DNA of 64,000 bases from Arcanobacterium pinnipediorum (GCF_023973165.1 NZ_CP099547.1:1240001-1304000), one strand, 5' to 3'. Counted from the first letter of the stretch, positions 1 through 8,955 are shown. The notes: generated by a model not told the origin, from the letters alone. Translations and numbers: made by a program.

Positions 1-281
1 ATGAACCTGATAGACTCCATCGAGGCTTATATGGAGCACAATTTACTGCAACAGTCTTATCTGCGGTACGTCGTCGTGGCTGGGCACAGTCATTAGGCGA
101 ACACGAAGCAGGAGTTGCATCGATCTCAGCACCAGTGCGCGGCCCCGACGGGCACGTCATCGCTGCAATCTCGATATCTGGACCCGTTGAACGTATGGGC
201 CGTCAGCCCGGACGCCACTACGCCATGGCTGCCGTAGCAGCAGCAAACCGGCTCACCGACCTTCTCAAACGCAGCGAATAG
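1..281 (+). CDS. IclR-family transcriptional regulator, C-terminal fragment (5' end outside window)
   Basis: An open frame runs from the window edge (codons in frame from base 3) to TAG at 279-281. Its translation resembles the end of the IclR effector-binding domain: a Gly-Trp-Ala start of a strand, then GEHEAGVASISAPV, a VIAAISISGP strand and a final amphipathic helix ending in LLKRSE. IclR proteins bind small molecules with this domain and DNA with an N-terminal winged helix, which lies outside the window. The stop is 20 bases before pimB, so the two could be co-transcribed. The effector cannot be told from this fragment. Confidence 0.7.
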   Translation, partial: EPDRLHRGLYGAQFTATVLSAVRRRGWAQSLGEHEAGVASISAPVRGPDGHVIAAISISGPVERMGRQPGRHYAMAAVAAANRLTDLLKRSE

Positions 282-301
282 CTAGGGCAAGGGTAGGAAC
301 A

Positions 302-1435
302 ATGCGAAAAACTCTGCTCGTGACAAATGATTTTCCGCCACGAACTGGCGGAATCCAAACATTCCTTGAAGGATTTGTCAACCAACTCGATCCGAGCCAG
401 CTAATTGTCTATGCTTCAACGCCACCGCAAGGTCCACAAATAGCTGGAGAGTATGATTCACGCCAACCCTACACCGTCGTACGCTATCCAGGTACGACGA
501 TGCTCCCCACTCCTCACGTTTCTCAAACCATGAGTGAGCTCATTGCCCGCTATGAAATCAAAAATGTGTGGTTCGGTGCTGCTGCGCCACTAGGCTTACT
601 TGCCAATGCAGCACACCAGGCCGGAGCTGACCGAGTCATAGCCACCACCCACGGGCACGAAATTGGGTGGTCGATGCTCCCCGGATCGCGCCAAATGCTT
701 CGCAAAGTCTTTGCCGACGCCGATGTGGTCACCTATCTAACAAAAGCCACCCTACATCGTCTACAACCTTTTATCGGCGATACTGCCATTATGCAGCTGC
801 ACGGGGCCATCGATCCAGAAACCTTTGCCTTTGATCGCAAAGCTCGCACCGAACTACGCCGACGCTACGGGATTGGCCAACACGCCCCCGTCGTAGTATG
901 CATTTCGCGCCTAGTTCCCCGAAAAGGACAAGATATCCTTATCAAAGGCTGGCATGAGGTCGTGCGTTCTTTTCCTGGAACCAAGCTCGTTATCGTTGGA
1001 AGTGGCCCTTATGAAGATACGTTGCGCGCACTTGCCCTAGCCTCTCCGGCTCACTCCGATATTATTTTTACTGGCGAAGTTCCTTATGCTGAGCTTCCCG
1101 GGCATTATTCACTGGGAGATATTTTTGCGATGCCGTGCCGTACCCGCGGTGGTGGCCTAGATATCGAGGGACTTGGGATTGTGTACTTAGAAGCCTACGC
1201 GGCTGGACTTCCGGTGGTTGCCGGTGACTCTGGTGGCGCGCCTGAAGCAGTTATTGACAAAGAAACTGGTCTGGTAGTTAATGGACGATCCGTCCCTGCA
1301 GTTGTCTCAGCAGTGAAGTACTTCCTGGATAATCCTGCGAACGCTAGAGCAATGGGAGATGCTGGCCGTGCCTGGGTAGATCAGCAGTGGCGTTGGTCGG
1401 ATGTGGCACAGCCACTGATTGAATTACTGAGCTAA
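302..1435 (+). CDS. pimB: GT4 glycosyltransferase, PimB-like phosphatidylinositol mannoside mannosyltransferase
   Basis: A 377-residue GT-B fold enzyme. The N-terminal VTNDFPPRTGGIQ glycine-rich loop, HGHE at about 117-120, the SRLVPRKG nucleotide-sugar site at 202-209 and an E-x7-E motif at E289/E297 are all visible. The N-terminus is typical of actinobacterial PimB', which uses GDP-mannose to add the second mannose to PIM1 at the inner face of the membrane. Length fits the family. The start is supported by a GTAGGAAC ribosome site just upstream. It follows the IclR fragment closely on the same strand. Assignment to PimB' rather than another GT4 mannosyltransferase rests on overall resemblance and is an inference. 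Confidence 0.8.
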   Translation: MRKTLLVTNDFPPRTGGIQTFLEGFVNQLDPSQLIVYASTPPQGPQIAGEYDSRQPYTVVRYPGTTMLPTPHVSQTMSELIARYEIKNVWFGAAAPLGLLANAAHQAGADRVIATTHGHEIGWSMLPGSRQMLRKVFADADVVTYLTKATLHRLQPFIGDTAIMQLHGAIDPETFAFDRKARTELRRRYGIGQHAPVVVCISRLVPRKGQDILIKGWHEVVRSFPGTKLVIVGSGPYEDTLRALALASPAHSDIIFTGEVPYAELPGHYSLGDIFAMPCRTRGGGLDIEGLGIVYLEAYAAGLPVVAGDSGGAPEAVIDKETGLVVNGRSVPAVVSAVKYFLDNPANARAMGDAGRAWVDQQWRWSDVAQPLIELLS

Positions 1436-1443
1436 GGTGCAAG

Positions 1444-1481
1444 CCGGTGCGCTGGGCGTAAACCGGTGCGCTGGGCGTAAA
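1444..1481. repeat. 19-bp tandem duplication
   Basis: The unit CCGGTGCGCTGGGCGTAAA occurs twice head to tail (1444-1462, 1463-1481) in the 145-base gap between pimB and the M3 peptidase. No function is apparent. Confidence 0.8.
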
Positions 1482-1580
1482 CCGTTCAACTAAACGCACG
1501 TCGTTGCGCTTGCGGCTAGATTTGGCGTATCTCGTGCGCCCAACCACAAGTCTTCGCTCATCTCGCGGTAAACTCATACT

Positions 1581-3593
1581 ATGAGTGAAAATCCGTTACT
1601 GAAAAAATCATCCCTACCCTTCCAACTTCCCAACTGGCAGGCAATAAAACCAGAACATATTATCCCGGCAGTTGACCAAGTCCTTGCACATCAGCGTCAA
1701 GCCTGGGAAAAGATCGCCACCGATACAGCGGCACCGACCGTAGCCAACACTATCGAAGCTATCGAGCATGCCGGCGAAGAATTCGATCGCGTACTATCTA
1801 TCGCGTTCACACTCTTCTCCTCTATCGGAACCGAAGAACTCGACGAGATCGAAGCCGCTATCGGGCCAAAACTCGCCGAACACGAAAGCTCCTATTTGCT
1901 CGATAAGCGCATCTATGAGCGCCTGCTGGCACTCGACGTCGCCAACGAAGATGCCGAAACCCAGTACTGGCTGGAAAAGGAACTCAAAGCATTCCGTTCC
2001 GGCGGTATCGAACTCGACGGCCCAGCAGCTGATCGGCTCCGTAAGATCGATACGAAACTCTCTAGCCTACAGATCGAATACACCAAGCGCGCTACTCGCG
2101 CAATGGCTGATGCCGCCTACGTCGTCAACGATCCAGCTCAACTTGCTGGCCTTGACGAAGAAAAACTCGAAAGCCTGCGCACCGAAGATGGTAGCTACCG
2201 TATCGAACTAGCTAACTTCTCCAACCAGCCTATCCAAGCCGAAATCACCGATCCGCACACGCGCCGCACCCTTCTTAACGCCTCCCTCGAACGAGGATCA
2301 GGTAAATATCCCGAAGCCGATACCCGAGAACTTGTACGTGAAATTGCTGCCCTGCGGGCAGAGCGAGCACGTTTGCTTGGCTACCAGAACCATTCACAGG
2401 TTGTGGCTGCCCGGGAGATGGCCGGAGATTCGGCCGCTATTGGTGAACTGCTCACCTCGGTGGCGCACAAGGCGGTTGCTGCTGTTGAGCGTGACGCACA
2501 GCGCTTGGCCGAACTAGCTGAGGCTGATCCGTCTGGTGATGGACTCCAAGCTGGCGATTGGTCATTCTACGAAGAACAGCTACGCGCACAGCAAGGTGTT
2601 GAAGAAGCAAAAATCATGCCATACCTTGAGCTGAACAACGTCGTCGAAAAGGGTATTTTCTTTGCTGCCGAACGTCTCTTTGGGATAACCTTCGAGCCAC
2701 GCAATGATCTGGCTGGATATGTGCCAACCATGCAGACTTGGGAAGTCAAGGATGCCGACGGTTCCTCCTTGGGCTTGTTCCAGGCAGACTTCTTCCGTCG
2801 CCCTGGCAAGAAGGGCGGGGCATGGATGCATTCGGTGATCACCGGATGCGAACTGGACGGCACCAAGCCAGTTATCCTCAATAACTGCAACTTCACTGAG
2901 CCTGGCGAAGGTGAACCATGTTTGCTCACCTGGGACAACGTTGAAACTGTTTTCCACGAGTTCGGTCACGCATTGCACGGACTACTTACCAAGACCCACT
3001 ATCGGGCTTCTGCTGGAACCAATGTTCCGCGCGACTTTGTTGAGCTACCATCTCAGCTGAACGAAATGTGGGCATACCATCCAGAGGTTTTGGCTTCCTA
3101 TGCACGTCACCATGAAACCGGTGAGGTCATGCCTGAAGAGCTCGTGAGTGCCTTAGCTTCCTCAAAAACTTTTGGACAAGCATTTGCAACCACTGAATTC
3201 ACTAAGGCTGCTCTTCTTGATCAAGCGTGGCATTTGCTCAGTGAAGACCAAATCCCGGACGATGTTGAAGCCTTCGAAGCCCAAGCATTAGAAGATTTCG
3301 GAGTGAGCTGCCCACTGGTTCCACCGCGATACCGCTCAACATACTTCCCGCATACTTTTGGAGGCGGCTACGATGCCGGTTATTACTCCTACATGTGGGC
3401 TGAAGTACTCGTTGCCGATATTGAGCAGTGGTTCCGCGAAGGAAGCAATGGTGGTTTCACCCGCGAAGCCGGTATGGAATTACGCGAGAAACTGCTTTCG
3501 CGTGGCTCGTCACGTCCGCCAATGGAATCATTTGTTGCGGTGCGCGGCCGAGAGCCTCGCGCTGGTGCGCTTTTGGAGCGACGCGGCTTGTAA
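1581..3593 (+). CDS. dcp: M3-family zinc metallopeptidase (peptidyl-dipeptidase Dcp / oligopeptidase A type)
   Basis: A 670-residue cytosolic metallopeptidase without signal peptide. The zinc motif HEFGH is at residues 459-463, followed about 25 residues on by a FVELPSQLNE segment carrying the expected glutamate ligand, and a C-terminal HTFGGGYDAGYYSYMW segment typical of the M3 substrate-binding His/Tyr region. These enzymes degrade short peptides. The length (about 670-690) fits Dcp/OpdA. Dcp removes C-terminal dipeptides while OpdA is an endopeptidase, and sequence alone does not separate them. Transcribed alone; the next genes are tRNAs on the opposite strand. Confidence 0.9.
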   Translation: MSENPLLKKSSLPFQLPNWQAIKPEHIIPAVDQVLAHQRQAWEKIATDTAAPTVANTIEAIEHAGEEFDRVLSIAFTLFSSIGTEELDEIEAAIGPKLAEHESSYLLDKRIYERLLALDVANEDAETQYWLEKELKAFRSGGIELDGPAADRLRKIDTKLSSLQIEYTKRATRAMADAAYVVNDPAQLAGLDEEKLESLRTEDGSYRIELANFSNQPIQAEITDPHTRRTLLNASLERGSGKYPEADTRELVREIAALRAERARLLGYQNHSQVVAAREMAGDSAAIGELLTSVAHKAVAAVERDAQRLAELAEADPSGDGLQAGDWSFYEEQLRAQQGVEEAKIMPYLELNNVVEKGIFFAAERLFGITFEPRNDLAGYVPTMQTWEVKDADGSSLGLFQADFFRRPGKKGGAWMHSVITGCELDGTKPVILNNCNFTEPGEGEPCLLTWDNVETVFHEFGHALHGLLTKTHYRASAGTNVPRDFVELPSQLNEMWAYHPEVLASYARHHETGEVMPEELVSALASSKTFGQAFATTEFTKAALLDQAWHLLSEDQIPDDVEAFEAQALEDFGVSCPLVPPRYRSTYFPHTFGGGYDAGYYSYMWAEVLVADIEQWFREGSNGGFTREAGMELREKLLSRGSSRPPMESFVAVRGREPRAGALLERRGL

Positions 3594-3935
3594 CTTTTAT
3601 CTGTGCAGATAATGGCGACAAGCATAAGTTAAAACCATAACCTGTTTCAAAACCGGGGTATACGGGGCGATAGGCCCATATATGAGGACATCGCCTCGTA
3701 TACCCCGGTTTTGCGACACGGCACCCCTATTTGAGGACGTGACACAGCGGTTTTAAGGCTGCTAAACCGGTCTTTTTAACCTCAGCTGTTGTTTCAGGCT
3801 CTATCTCAGACAGATACCACGCTAACAATACGATCGGGCTTATAAGGTCCACTAAGCACCGATACCGTTTTCCCGATGTACCCTGCTAGGAGCAACCTAC
3901 TTCGGGACTGAGCCCCACAACCTTTCAAGGCATAC
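3594..3935. other. Intergenic region holding a long palindromic element
   Basis: No coding frame here looks real. The recognisable items are the 64-base palindrome at 3649-3712 and, just beyond, the tRNA terminator at 3936-3962. The rest (3720-3935) shows nothing I can name. Confidence 0.6.
3649..3712 (+). repeat. Dispersed palindromic element, copy 1
   Basis: Two 23-base arms (3649-3671 and 3690-3712), beginning AAAACCGGGGTATAC and ending with its complement, enclose an 18-base centre. Pairing is complete on the + strand apart from one G.T. A second copy, with its centre inverted, lies at 53448-53510. It could be a REP/MITE-like element or a strong bidirectional transcription stop after the M3 peptidase gene; it lacks a clear T-run. 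Confidence 0.8.
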
Positions 3936-3962
3936 AAAAAGTCCGAGTATTTCTACTCGGAC
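3936..3962 (-). terminator. Rho-independent terminator of the tRNA-Gln/Glu/Glu cluster
   Basis: GTCCGAGTA / TACTCGGAC arms (3941-3949, 3954-3962) with a TTTC spacer. Read on the minus strand they are followed by a T-run (AAAAA at 3936-3940 on +). It lies 7 bases past the 3' end of the last tRNA gene. Confidence 0.85.
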
Positions 3963-3969
3963 TTACCTG

Positions 3970-4042
3970 TACCCCGTACCGGATTTGAACCGGTGTTACC
4001 GCCGTGAGAGGGCGACGTCCTAGGCCGCTAGACGAACGGGGC
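3970..4042 (-). tRNA. tRNA-Glu (anticodon CTC)
   Basis: Reverse complement begins GCCCCGTTCGTCTAGCGG and folds as a 73-base cloverleaf with a 7-base anticodon loop CTCTCAC (anticodon CTC), a TTCAAAT T-loop and discriminator A. The first acceptor pair is G-U. No CCA is encoded. Identical to the copy at 4117-4189. Confidence 0.95.
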
Positions 4043-4116
4043 CTACCTGATATTTTATATCAGACGCTGCTAACCCACAGCACTACTATAATTAAACAGA
4101 TGCTTGTAAGTTATGG

Positions 4117-4189
4117 TACCCCGTACCGGATTTGAACCGGTGTTACCGCCGTGAGAGGGCGACGTCCTAGGCCGCTAGACGAACGGGGC
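4117..4189 (-). tRNA. tRNA-Glu (anticodon CTC), second identical copy
   Basis: The same 73 bases as the tRNA at 3970-4042, 74 bases upstream on the same strand. Flanks differ, so only the gene body is duplicated or kept identical. Lies downstream of gltX, whose product charges it. Confidence 0.95.
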
Positions 4190-4215
4190 AAGGACGCATC
4201 GTTACCGATGCTTCG

Positions 4216-4287
4216 CTGGGGTACCAGGACTCGAACCTAGACTAAATGAACCAGAATCACTCGTGCTGCCAATTACACCATACCCCA
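4216..4287 (-). tRNA. tRNA-Gln (anticodon CTG)
   Basis: Reverse complement begins TGGGGTATGGTGTAATTGG and ends in TACCCCA plus discriminator G (72 bases). The anticodon loop TTCTGGT gives CTG. The U1-A72 start is typical of tRNA-Gln. In actinobacteria this tRNA is normally charged with Glu by GluRS and then amidated by GatCAB, which fits its place beside gltX. Confidence 0.95.
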
Positions 4288-4427
4288 AAGTTTGGTGTGC
4301 AACCTTACGGTCTGCAACGAATATTCAGTTTACTAACCAGCTTGGCATTGCGCAAATCCCCGGCTCGTGACCGTAATCACGTCATTTTCTGATATCTATT
4401 TCACGTGTAGATATTCTTCCGAAGCAT

Positions 4428-4508
4428 ATTATTTCGCAACACCGTTACCGCCGAATTATTTCGCAACACCGTTACCGCCGAATTATTTCGCAACACCGTT
4501 ACCGCCGA
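4428..4508. repeat. Three perfect 27-bp tandem repeats
   Basis: The unit ATTATTTCGCAACACCGTTA+CCGCCGA occurs three times without spacers (4428-4454, 4455-4481, 4482-4508) between tRNA-Gln and gltX. The period is a multiple of three, so a frame through it encodes YFATPLPPN repeats, but that frame has no other sign of being a gene. Confidence 0.9.
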
Positions 4509-4514
4509 TAGCAA

Positions 4515-4549
4515 CAGGTGGGATACCGAATTCTTCGGTATCCCACCTG
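4515..4549 (-). terminator. 16-bp perfect hairpin downstream of gltX
   Basis: CAGGTGGGATACCGAA (4515-4530) and its exact complement (4534-4549) are separated by TTC, 40 bases past the gltX stop. There is no T-run on the minus strand, so it may stop transcription poorly or act as a 3' stabiliser. Confidence 0.55.
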
Positions 4550-4589
4550 CCCATAAACACTCATCTAAACTGAGTTAGCGTACCTTGTT

Positions 4590-6095
4590 CTAGAATGTTT
4601 CCCGGAATCGGCGCAGACGCTTGATCGTCTCATCTTTACCCAACAACACCATCGAATCAACAACTGGCAAGGAAACATTCGTGCCCGTCACGGCTACAAA
4701 CAACGGCGCAAAAGCGAAACGTGGCTTGATTTCCATACCTGCCACAATCTTCTCATCTACCGCTGCCTTAACACTCTCGACGCTAAAATCTGCGTCATCG
4801 AGCTCATCGAATGCTGCAATAGCAGCGTCAAGCACGGCTGGGGCTGATTCACGTAACTTCCTCACTGCCTTTTCGTCATAGTTGAGCTCATCAGCAGTCC
4901 GGAACAAGAATCCCATCAGCGCCGCAGCTTCCCCAAGAAGCTGGATGCGTGTTTGAACAAGTGGAGCAGCACCATCAAGTAACCGTTGCGTCTCAGGATC
5001 GGCTTCATCAAATGTATCAACACTCAGCGCCCCGGCTTGATGTAAGTATGGAACCAACCGGTTACGCAAATCGGCTGGATCTAGGCGACGAATATGTTCA
5101 GCATTAATCGCCACACACTTCTTATCATCAAATCGTGCTGGGTTTGGATTAACGTCTGTAATATCGAAAGCCGCAACAAGCTCATCTTTAGTGAACAAGT
5201 CATTGTCTGGCGCAATTGACCAGCCCAGCAACCCAAGATAATTCAACAAACCCTCTGGAATCATGCCACGTTCTCGATGGAGTAACAGATTTGATTCTGG
5301 ATCACGCTTAGAGAGTTTCTTATTCCCCTCCCCCATCACATATGGTAGATGCCCGAAGTACGGCGTGTACTTAGCAATGCCAAGCTCAACAAGAGCACGG
5401 TATAAAACGATCTGGCGTGGCGTTGAAGACAACAAATCCTCACCGCGTAGCACGTGGGTAATCTCCATCAACGCATCATCAACCGGGTTGGTCAATGTGT
5501 ACAACGGCTGACCGTTACCACGCATAATTACATAATCGGGCACTGAACCAGATTTGAACGTGATCTCGCCACGAACAAGATCCGTAAACGTAATATCTTC
5601 GTCAGGCATACGCATACGCAAAACTGGCTGGCGCCCTTGGGCTCGATATGCAGCCTTTTGCTCTTCGCTCAGATCACGATCGAAACCGTCATAGCCGAGT
5701 TTAGGATCTTCACCCTTAGCCTTATGGCGCGCCTCTACCTCTTCGGGTGTGGAGAACGACTCGTAGGCATAGCCAGCCTCAAGCAGCTTGCGAGCAACAT
5801 CAGCATAAATATCCATGCGTTGAGATTGACGATATGGCTCATGCGGGCCACCAACTTCGATTCCTTCATCCCAGTCCAGGCCAAGCCAGTTCAAGGAATC
5901 GATGATTTGCTGGTAGGATTCTTCGGAATCTCGAGCCGCATCAGTATCTTCGATACGGAAAACGAAAGTGCCACCAACATGGCGTGCATATGCCCAGTTA
6001 AATAGGCAGGTACGCACCATTCCAACGTGTGGGGTGCCGGTGGGTGAAGGACAAAAACGTACGCGGATCTTTTCCGCTGGAATTGAAGTAGTCAT
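4590..6095 (-). CDS. gltX: Glutamate-tRNA ligase
   Basis: A 501-residue class I aminoacyl-tRNA synthetase that joins glutamate to tRNA-Glu using ATP. The N-terminal [16 protein letters not shown] carries the HIGH-type motif (HVGM), RIEDTD follows at about 47-52, and KLSKRDP near residue 260 is the KMSKS motif. The length is typical of the bacterial enzyme. In actinobacteria without GlnRS it also misacylates tRNA-Gln, which GatCAB corrects. Here the two tRNA-Glu genes and tRNA-Gln lie directly downstream on the same strand. The gene is 28 bases from the FAH-family gene upstream, so an operon is likely. Confidence 0.97.
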   Translation of the reverse strand: MTTSIPAEKIRVRFCPSPTGTPHVGMVRTCLFNWAYARHVGGTFVFRIEDTDAARDSEESYQQIIDSLNWLGLDWDEGIEVGGPHEPYRQSQRMDIYADVARKLLEAGYAYESFSTPEEVEARHKAKGEDPKLGYDGFDRDLSEEQKAAYRAQGRQPVLRMRMPDEDITFTDLVRGEITFKSGSVPDYVIMRGNGQPLYTLTNPVDDALMEITHVLRGEDLLSSTPRQIVLYRALVELGIAKYTPYFGHLPYVMGEGNKKLSKRDPESNLLLHRERGMIPEGLLNYLGLLGWSIAPDNDLFTKDELVAAFDITDVNPNPARFDDKKCVAINAEHIRRLDPADLRNRLVPYLHQAGALSVDTFDEADPETQRLLDGAAPLVQTRIQLLGEAAALMGFLFRTADELNYDEKAVRKLRESAPAVLDAAIAAFDELDDADFSVESVKAAVDEKIVAGMEIKPRFAFAPLFVAVTGTNVSLPVVDSMVLLGKDETIKRLRRFRETF

Positions 6096-6123
6096 GATAA
6101 GTAAAGTTTACCGCCGTTTCGCG

Positions 6124-6891
6124 TTAGTCTGCCACAACCGGGTTGCGTAGTGTGCCAATACCCTCAACATACGCCTCGACCTCGGATCCTGGTCCGCCTG
6201 GAATTCCGGGGGCTACTGCGCCAGTGAGGATGATGTCGCCTGGTAGCAACGTAAAGCAAGATGAGACGTAAGAAACGATTTGTGGAATCGTGTAGGCCAT
6301 CGCCGACGTCGATCCTTCTTGGACAACCTCACCGTCAATCGTCAGGCGAATAGTCAAATCGGATGTGTCTAAATCGGTGACGATTACTGGACCAAGTGGG
6401 CATGATGTATCAAAACCTTTGGCGCGCGCCCACTGCGGATCTGTTTTCGCAGTCGAAACATCGGTAACGTCGTTAGCTACGGTGTATCCGAAAATAACAT
6501 CGCCGACGCGTTCTTCTGGAACGTCTTTGCACAGCCGAGAAATAATGATAGCTAGTTCGGCTTCGTGGTGGAGGTCGGTGGCAAAACTCGGCTCGGCGAT
6601 AGGAACATTCGGGCCAACCACTGCCGTATTGGGTTTGAGGAACGTGATTGGGGCTTTCGTTAAGTCTGGTTTGGGCTGGCCGTCTTGATAATAGGTTCCG
6701 CCCAAACCAACAACTTTCGATCGTGGAATGATTGGCGAGACGAGGTTCGCTTCTGCTGCAGCAACGATTTCACCTGTTGGTTCGATTCCGGAATACATCG
6801 GATCACCAGCGATAATATGGTAGTTTCCAGTTTCTTCGTCGACGACGGCGAAACGTGGTCCTTGTGACATTGATAAACGTGCAATTTTCAT
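6124..6891 (-). CDS. Fumarylacetoacetate hydrolase family protein
   Basis: A 255-residue protein with the FAH fold. The substrate/metal segment DLHHEAELAIII (about residues 106-117) supplies the E-x-E ligands, and GYTVANDVT and ARAKGFDTSCPLGP are family hallmarks. Members hydrolyse or isomerise C-C bonds of 2-oxo acids, or decarboxylate oxaloacetate, with Mg/Mn. The substrate cannot be named. It lies just upstream of gltX on the same strand, an arrangement common in actinobacteria, and diverges from the gene at 6919 with only 27 bases between starts, so both promoters must overlap neighbouring sequence. Confidence 0.88.
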   Translation of the reverse strand: MKIARLSMSQGPRFAVVDEETGNYHIIAGDPMYSGIEPTGEIVAAAEANLVSPIIPRSKVVGLGGTYYQDGQPKPDLTKAPITFLKPNTAVVGPNVPIAEPSFATDLHHEAELAIIISRLCKDVPEERVGDVIFGYTVANDVTDVSTAKTDPQWARAKGFDTSCPLGPVIVTDLDTSDLTIRLTIDGEVVQEGSTSAMAYTIPQIVSYVSSCFTLLPGDIILTGAVAPGIPGGPGSEVEAYVEGIGTLRNPVVAD

Positions 6892-6918
6892 ATCTTAAGA
6901 CTATGCCAAAATAGTCTT

Positions 6919-7890
6919 ATGTATGTTCTTTCTCCAGAAATTTGGTGGCCGCGTGCTCAGCGTCACTTTGATGCAGCTCAGCTGCGTTCGCGCGGGCGGG
7001 TTGAACGCCGCCAACGCGGGGAGAAAAATGCACTAGAAGATTTCTTGTGGGAATATTATCCGATGCGTCCGGGACGATTGGCAGTCTGGCATCCCGGTTT
7101 TGCCGACGACGGCGAACCATACGCATTACTCAAACCGCCAGTTTCACCAGGAAACACCGAACCGAAACCGTGGAACCCAACTAGCAGCACTCTTGAAGAC
7201 CCGCTGGCATGGTGGCTCCACCACGCGTCTTTGCCCTGGCACGAGGTACACCACACCGATGAGGGCGAAATCGTCGTCGTTAAAAATGAGTTCGTGGAGC
7301 ATCGTTCCCACGGAATTGAGCATCTGAGCCGACTCAACGAGATTTTGTTACATCGTGAGGCTACGTTTGGGTGTCTTGGATGGCATGAATGGGCAATGGT
7401 GTATCGGGCTGACGAGACCCGACACGCCCTCCCCTTGCGACTCGGCGCAGAAGAGACCAACCGACTCGTCGAACACGCACACATTCGCTGTACCCATTTC
7501 GACGCGTTCCGATTCTTCATGCCTGATGCTGTTGCGCTGAATAGGGTTCAGCCTACGTACGAAACCGTGTTCGAGAACGAACAACCAGGCTGCATTCACG
7601 TCTCGATGGATCTGTTGCGTGCCTGCATCCAGCTCGGCCCGATCGTGCCCGGCGAACTGTTAATTGATGCTTTCGATCTGGCAATGCGTGCCCGCACAAT
7701 TGACATGGCTGCCTCACCGTATGACTGCTCGAAGCTCGGACTTGAGCCAATCTGCATCGAAACCGCGGCCGGCAAGGGCGAATATATCGAACGCCAGCGC
7801 GAATTGACACGCTTAGCTCGCCCACTGCGCGAACAGCTACTTGCCATTCTCCGGCCGCTCGGCGATAAAATCGAACTATCTCGTCTCTAG
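6919..7890 (+). CDS. Conserved actinobacterial protein (often labelled 3-methyladenine DNA glycosylase)
   Basis: A 323-residue soluble protein opening with a W-rich segment, RGEKNALEDFLWEYYPMRPGRLAVWHPG, which I recall from a conserved actinobacterial family commonly annotated as 3-methyladenine DNA glycosylase. I see no helix-hairpin-helix or AlkA/Tag/AAG motif that would support a glycosylase, so the label is probably transferred by habit. There is no signal peptide or membrane segment. It diverges from the FAH gene and is followed after 27 bases by the thiamine-binding-fold gene, perhaps as a two-gene operon. Function unknown. Confidence 0.6.
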   Translation: MYVLSPEIWWPRAQRHFDAAQLRSRGRVERRQRGEKNALEDFLWEYYPMRPGRLAVWHPGFADDGEPYALLKPPVSPGNTEPKPWNPTSSTLEDPLAWWLHHASLPWHEVHHTDEGEIVVVKNEFVEHRSHGIEHLSRLNEILLHREATFGCLGWHEWAMVYRADETRHALPLRLGAEETNRLVEHAHIRCTHFDAFRFFMPDAVALNRVQPTYETVFENEQPGCIHVSMDLLRACIQLGPIVPGELLIDAFDLAMRARTIDMAASPYDCSKLGLEPICIETAAGKGEYIERQRELTRLARPLREQLLAILRPLGDKIELSRL

Positions 7891-7917
7891 CCACTAACCT
7901 CGAACAAAGGATGGATC

Positions 7918-8223
7918 ATGATTGTCGCTTTTTCAGTTGCTCCAGAAGGAACCGGACGCACAGACGGCTCGGTACACGATGCTGTTGCTGCGGCAGTGAA
8001 AGTCGTTCGTGACTCTGGGCTACCTAATCACACCTCGAGCATGTTCACTGAAATCGAAGGCGAATGGGACGAAGTCTTCGATGTCATTAAACGAGCAACC
8101 CAAGCAGTAGAACCCTACGGATCACGAGTCTCCCTCGTCATCAAAGCCGACATCCGCCCCGGTTACACTGGTGAGATGACTGGCAAGCTTGAGCGACTCG
8201 AAGCAGCTATGGAAGAGCTGTAA
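7918..8223 (+). CDS. MTH1187/YkoF-family thiamine-binding protein
   Basis: A 101-residue ferredoxin-like protein beginning MIVAFSVAPEG, matching the MTH1187/YkoF (DUF77) family. Known relatives bind thiamine or hydroxymethylpyrimidine-like ligands as dimers or tetramers. An AAAGGATGG-type ribosome site precedes the ATG. It is the second gene after the 6919-7890 gene and ends 9 bases before the convergent DUF4097 gene. No thiamine genes or TPP riboswitch were seen nearby, so the ligand is a family-based guess. Confidence 0.82.
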   Translation: MIVAFSVAPEGTGRTDGSVHDAVAAAVKVVRDSGLPNHTSSMFTEIEGEWDEVFDVIKRATQAVEPYGSRVSLVIKADIRPGYTGEMTGKLERLEAAMEEL

Positions 8224-8232
8224 CGACGCTGA

Positions 8233-8955
8233 TTACTGGACCGCGCGGTAGATTTCGATCGCGCCGGTTCCAGCCTTCCCTTCAATCCGCACCTTGTGTA
8301 CGTCTGCTCTGGGCACGTCCGTTTGCGCAAGTTCGCTCGAGACTTTGCCTAACCCAGACTTGAGATCCAGGTAGGTAGCTGTGCCCTGCGCGATACCAGC
8401 ACGAATACTGCCGACACCAGTTTTTAGGCTCACGTTATGTGCCGTCTGGCCACCAACAATCGTTGCTACAACGACGTCGCCCGCACCTGACTTCAGTGAC
8501 GAGTCACCTTCGGTAGTTAGCCGCTCGACGTCGATGGCCCCAGCCCCATTTTTCACTTCCGAACTGTCTAACTGACCGATCTTGATGGTTCCTGCTCCGG
8601 ATTTAATAGAAGAAGCTGTCACCTTTCCGGCGAAGATGTCACCGGCGCCGACCTTAATTTTGAGATGTGAAACTGCAACATCTGTGGTGATTGAACCTGC
8701 ACTGCAGGTGATCTCCCCGCCCATGATGTCACTCGGGAGAGTAAGGATGATTGGTTCATCGTGGTGTTCAGCAGAGTTTCGGTTCAGCCATCCGGAGTGT
8801 CCGCCTGATTTCGGTTCGTCGATGCGCACGCTGGATGCGGCGATATCGACATAGATGCTTTGCGCATCAGCTGGAAGTTCAACATGCGGCTCGGTTAGCG
8901 ATTCGTCTCGTCGAATTTTGAGATCAAAGCTACGTAATGAAATAAAAGTTTGCAT
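8233..8955 (-). CDS. DUF4097-family beta-strand repeat protein
   Basis: A 240-residue protein without signal peptide, built from short repeated strands: SIKSGAGTIKIG, EVKNGAGAIDVE, SLKSGAGDVVVA, SLKTGVGSIRAG, DLKSGLGKVSSE. The recurring K-[ST/N]-G-x-G turn is the signature of the DUF4097 (putative adhesin) beta-helix. In many actinobacteria such a gene sits directly downstream of a small ribbon-helix-helix/HicB-like gene, as it does here (64-base gap). Biochemical function is unknown; despite the name it lacks an export signal, so an intracellular role is more likely. Confidence 0.82.
   Translation of the reverse strand: MQTFISLRSFDLKIRRDESLTEPHVELPADAQSIYVDIAASSVRIDEPKSGGHSGWLNRNSAEHHDEPIILTLPSDIMGGEITCSAGSITTDVAVSHLKIKVGAGDIFAGKVTASSIKSGAGTIKIGQLDSSEVKNGAGAIDVERLTTEGDSSLKSGAGDVVVATIVGGQTAHNVSLKTGVGSIRAGIAQGTATYLDLKSGLGKVSSELAQTDVPRADVHKVRIEGKAGTGAIEIYRAVQ

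Noticed and set aside
4428..4508. Possible CRISPR array
   Set aside because: The units are contiguous with no spacers, and no cas genes are present.
4367..4573. Frame encoding YFATPLPPN repeats
   Set aside because: The repeat is explained by the 27-base DNA tandem; there is no ribosome site, no homology, and the frame runs through the terminator hairpin.
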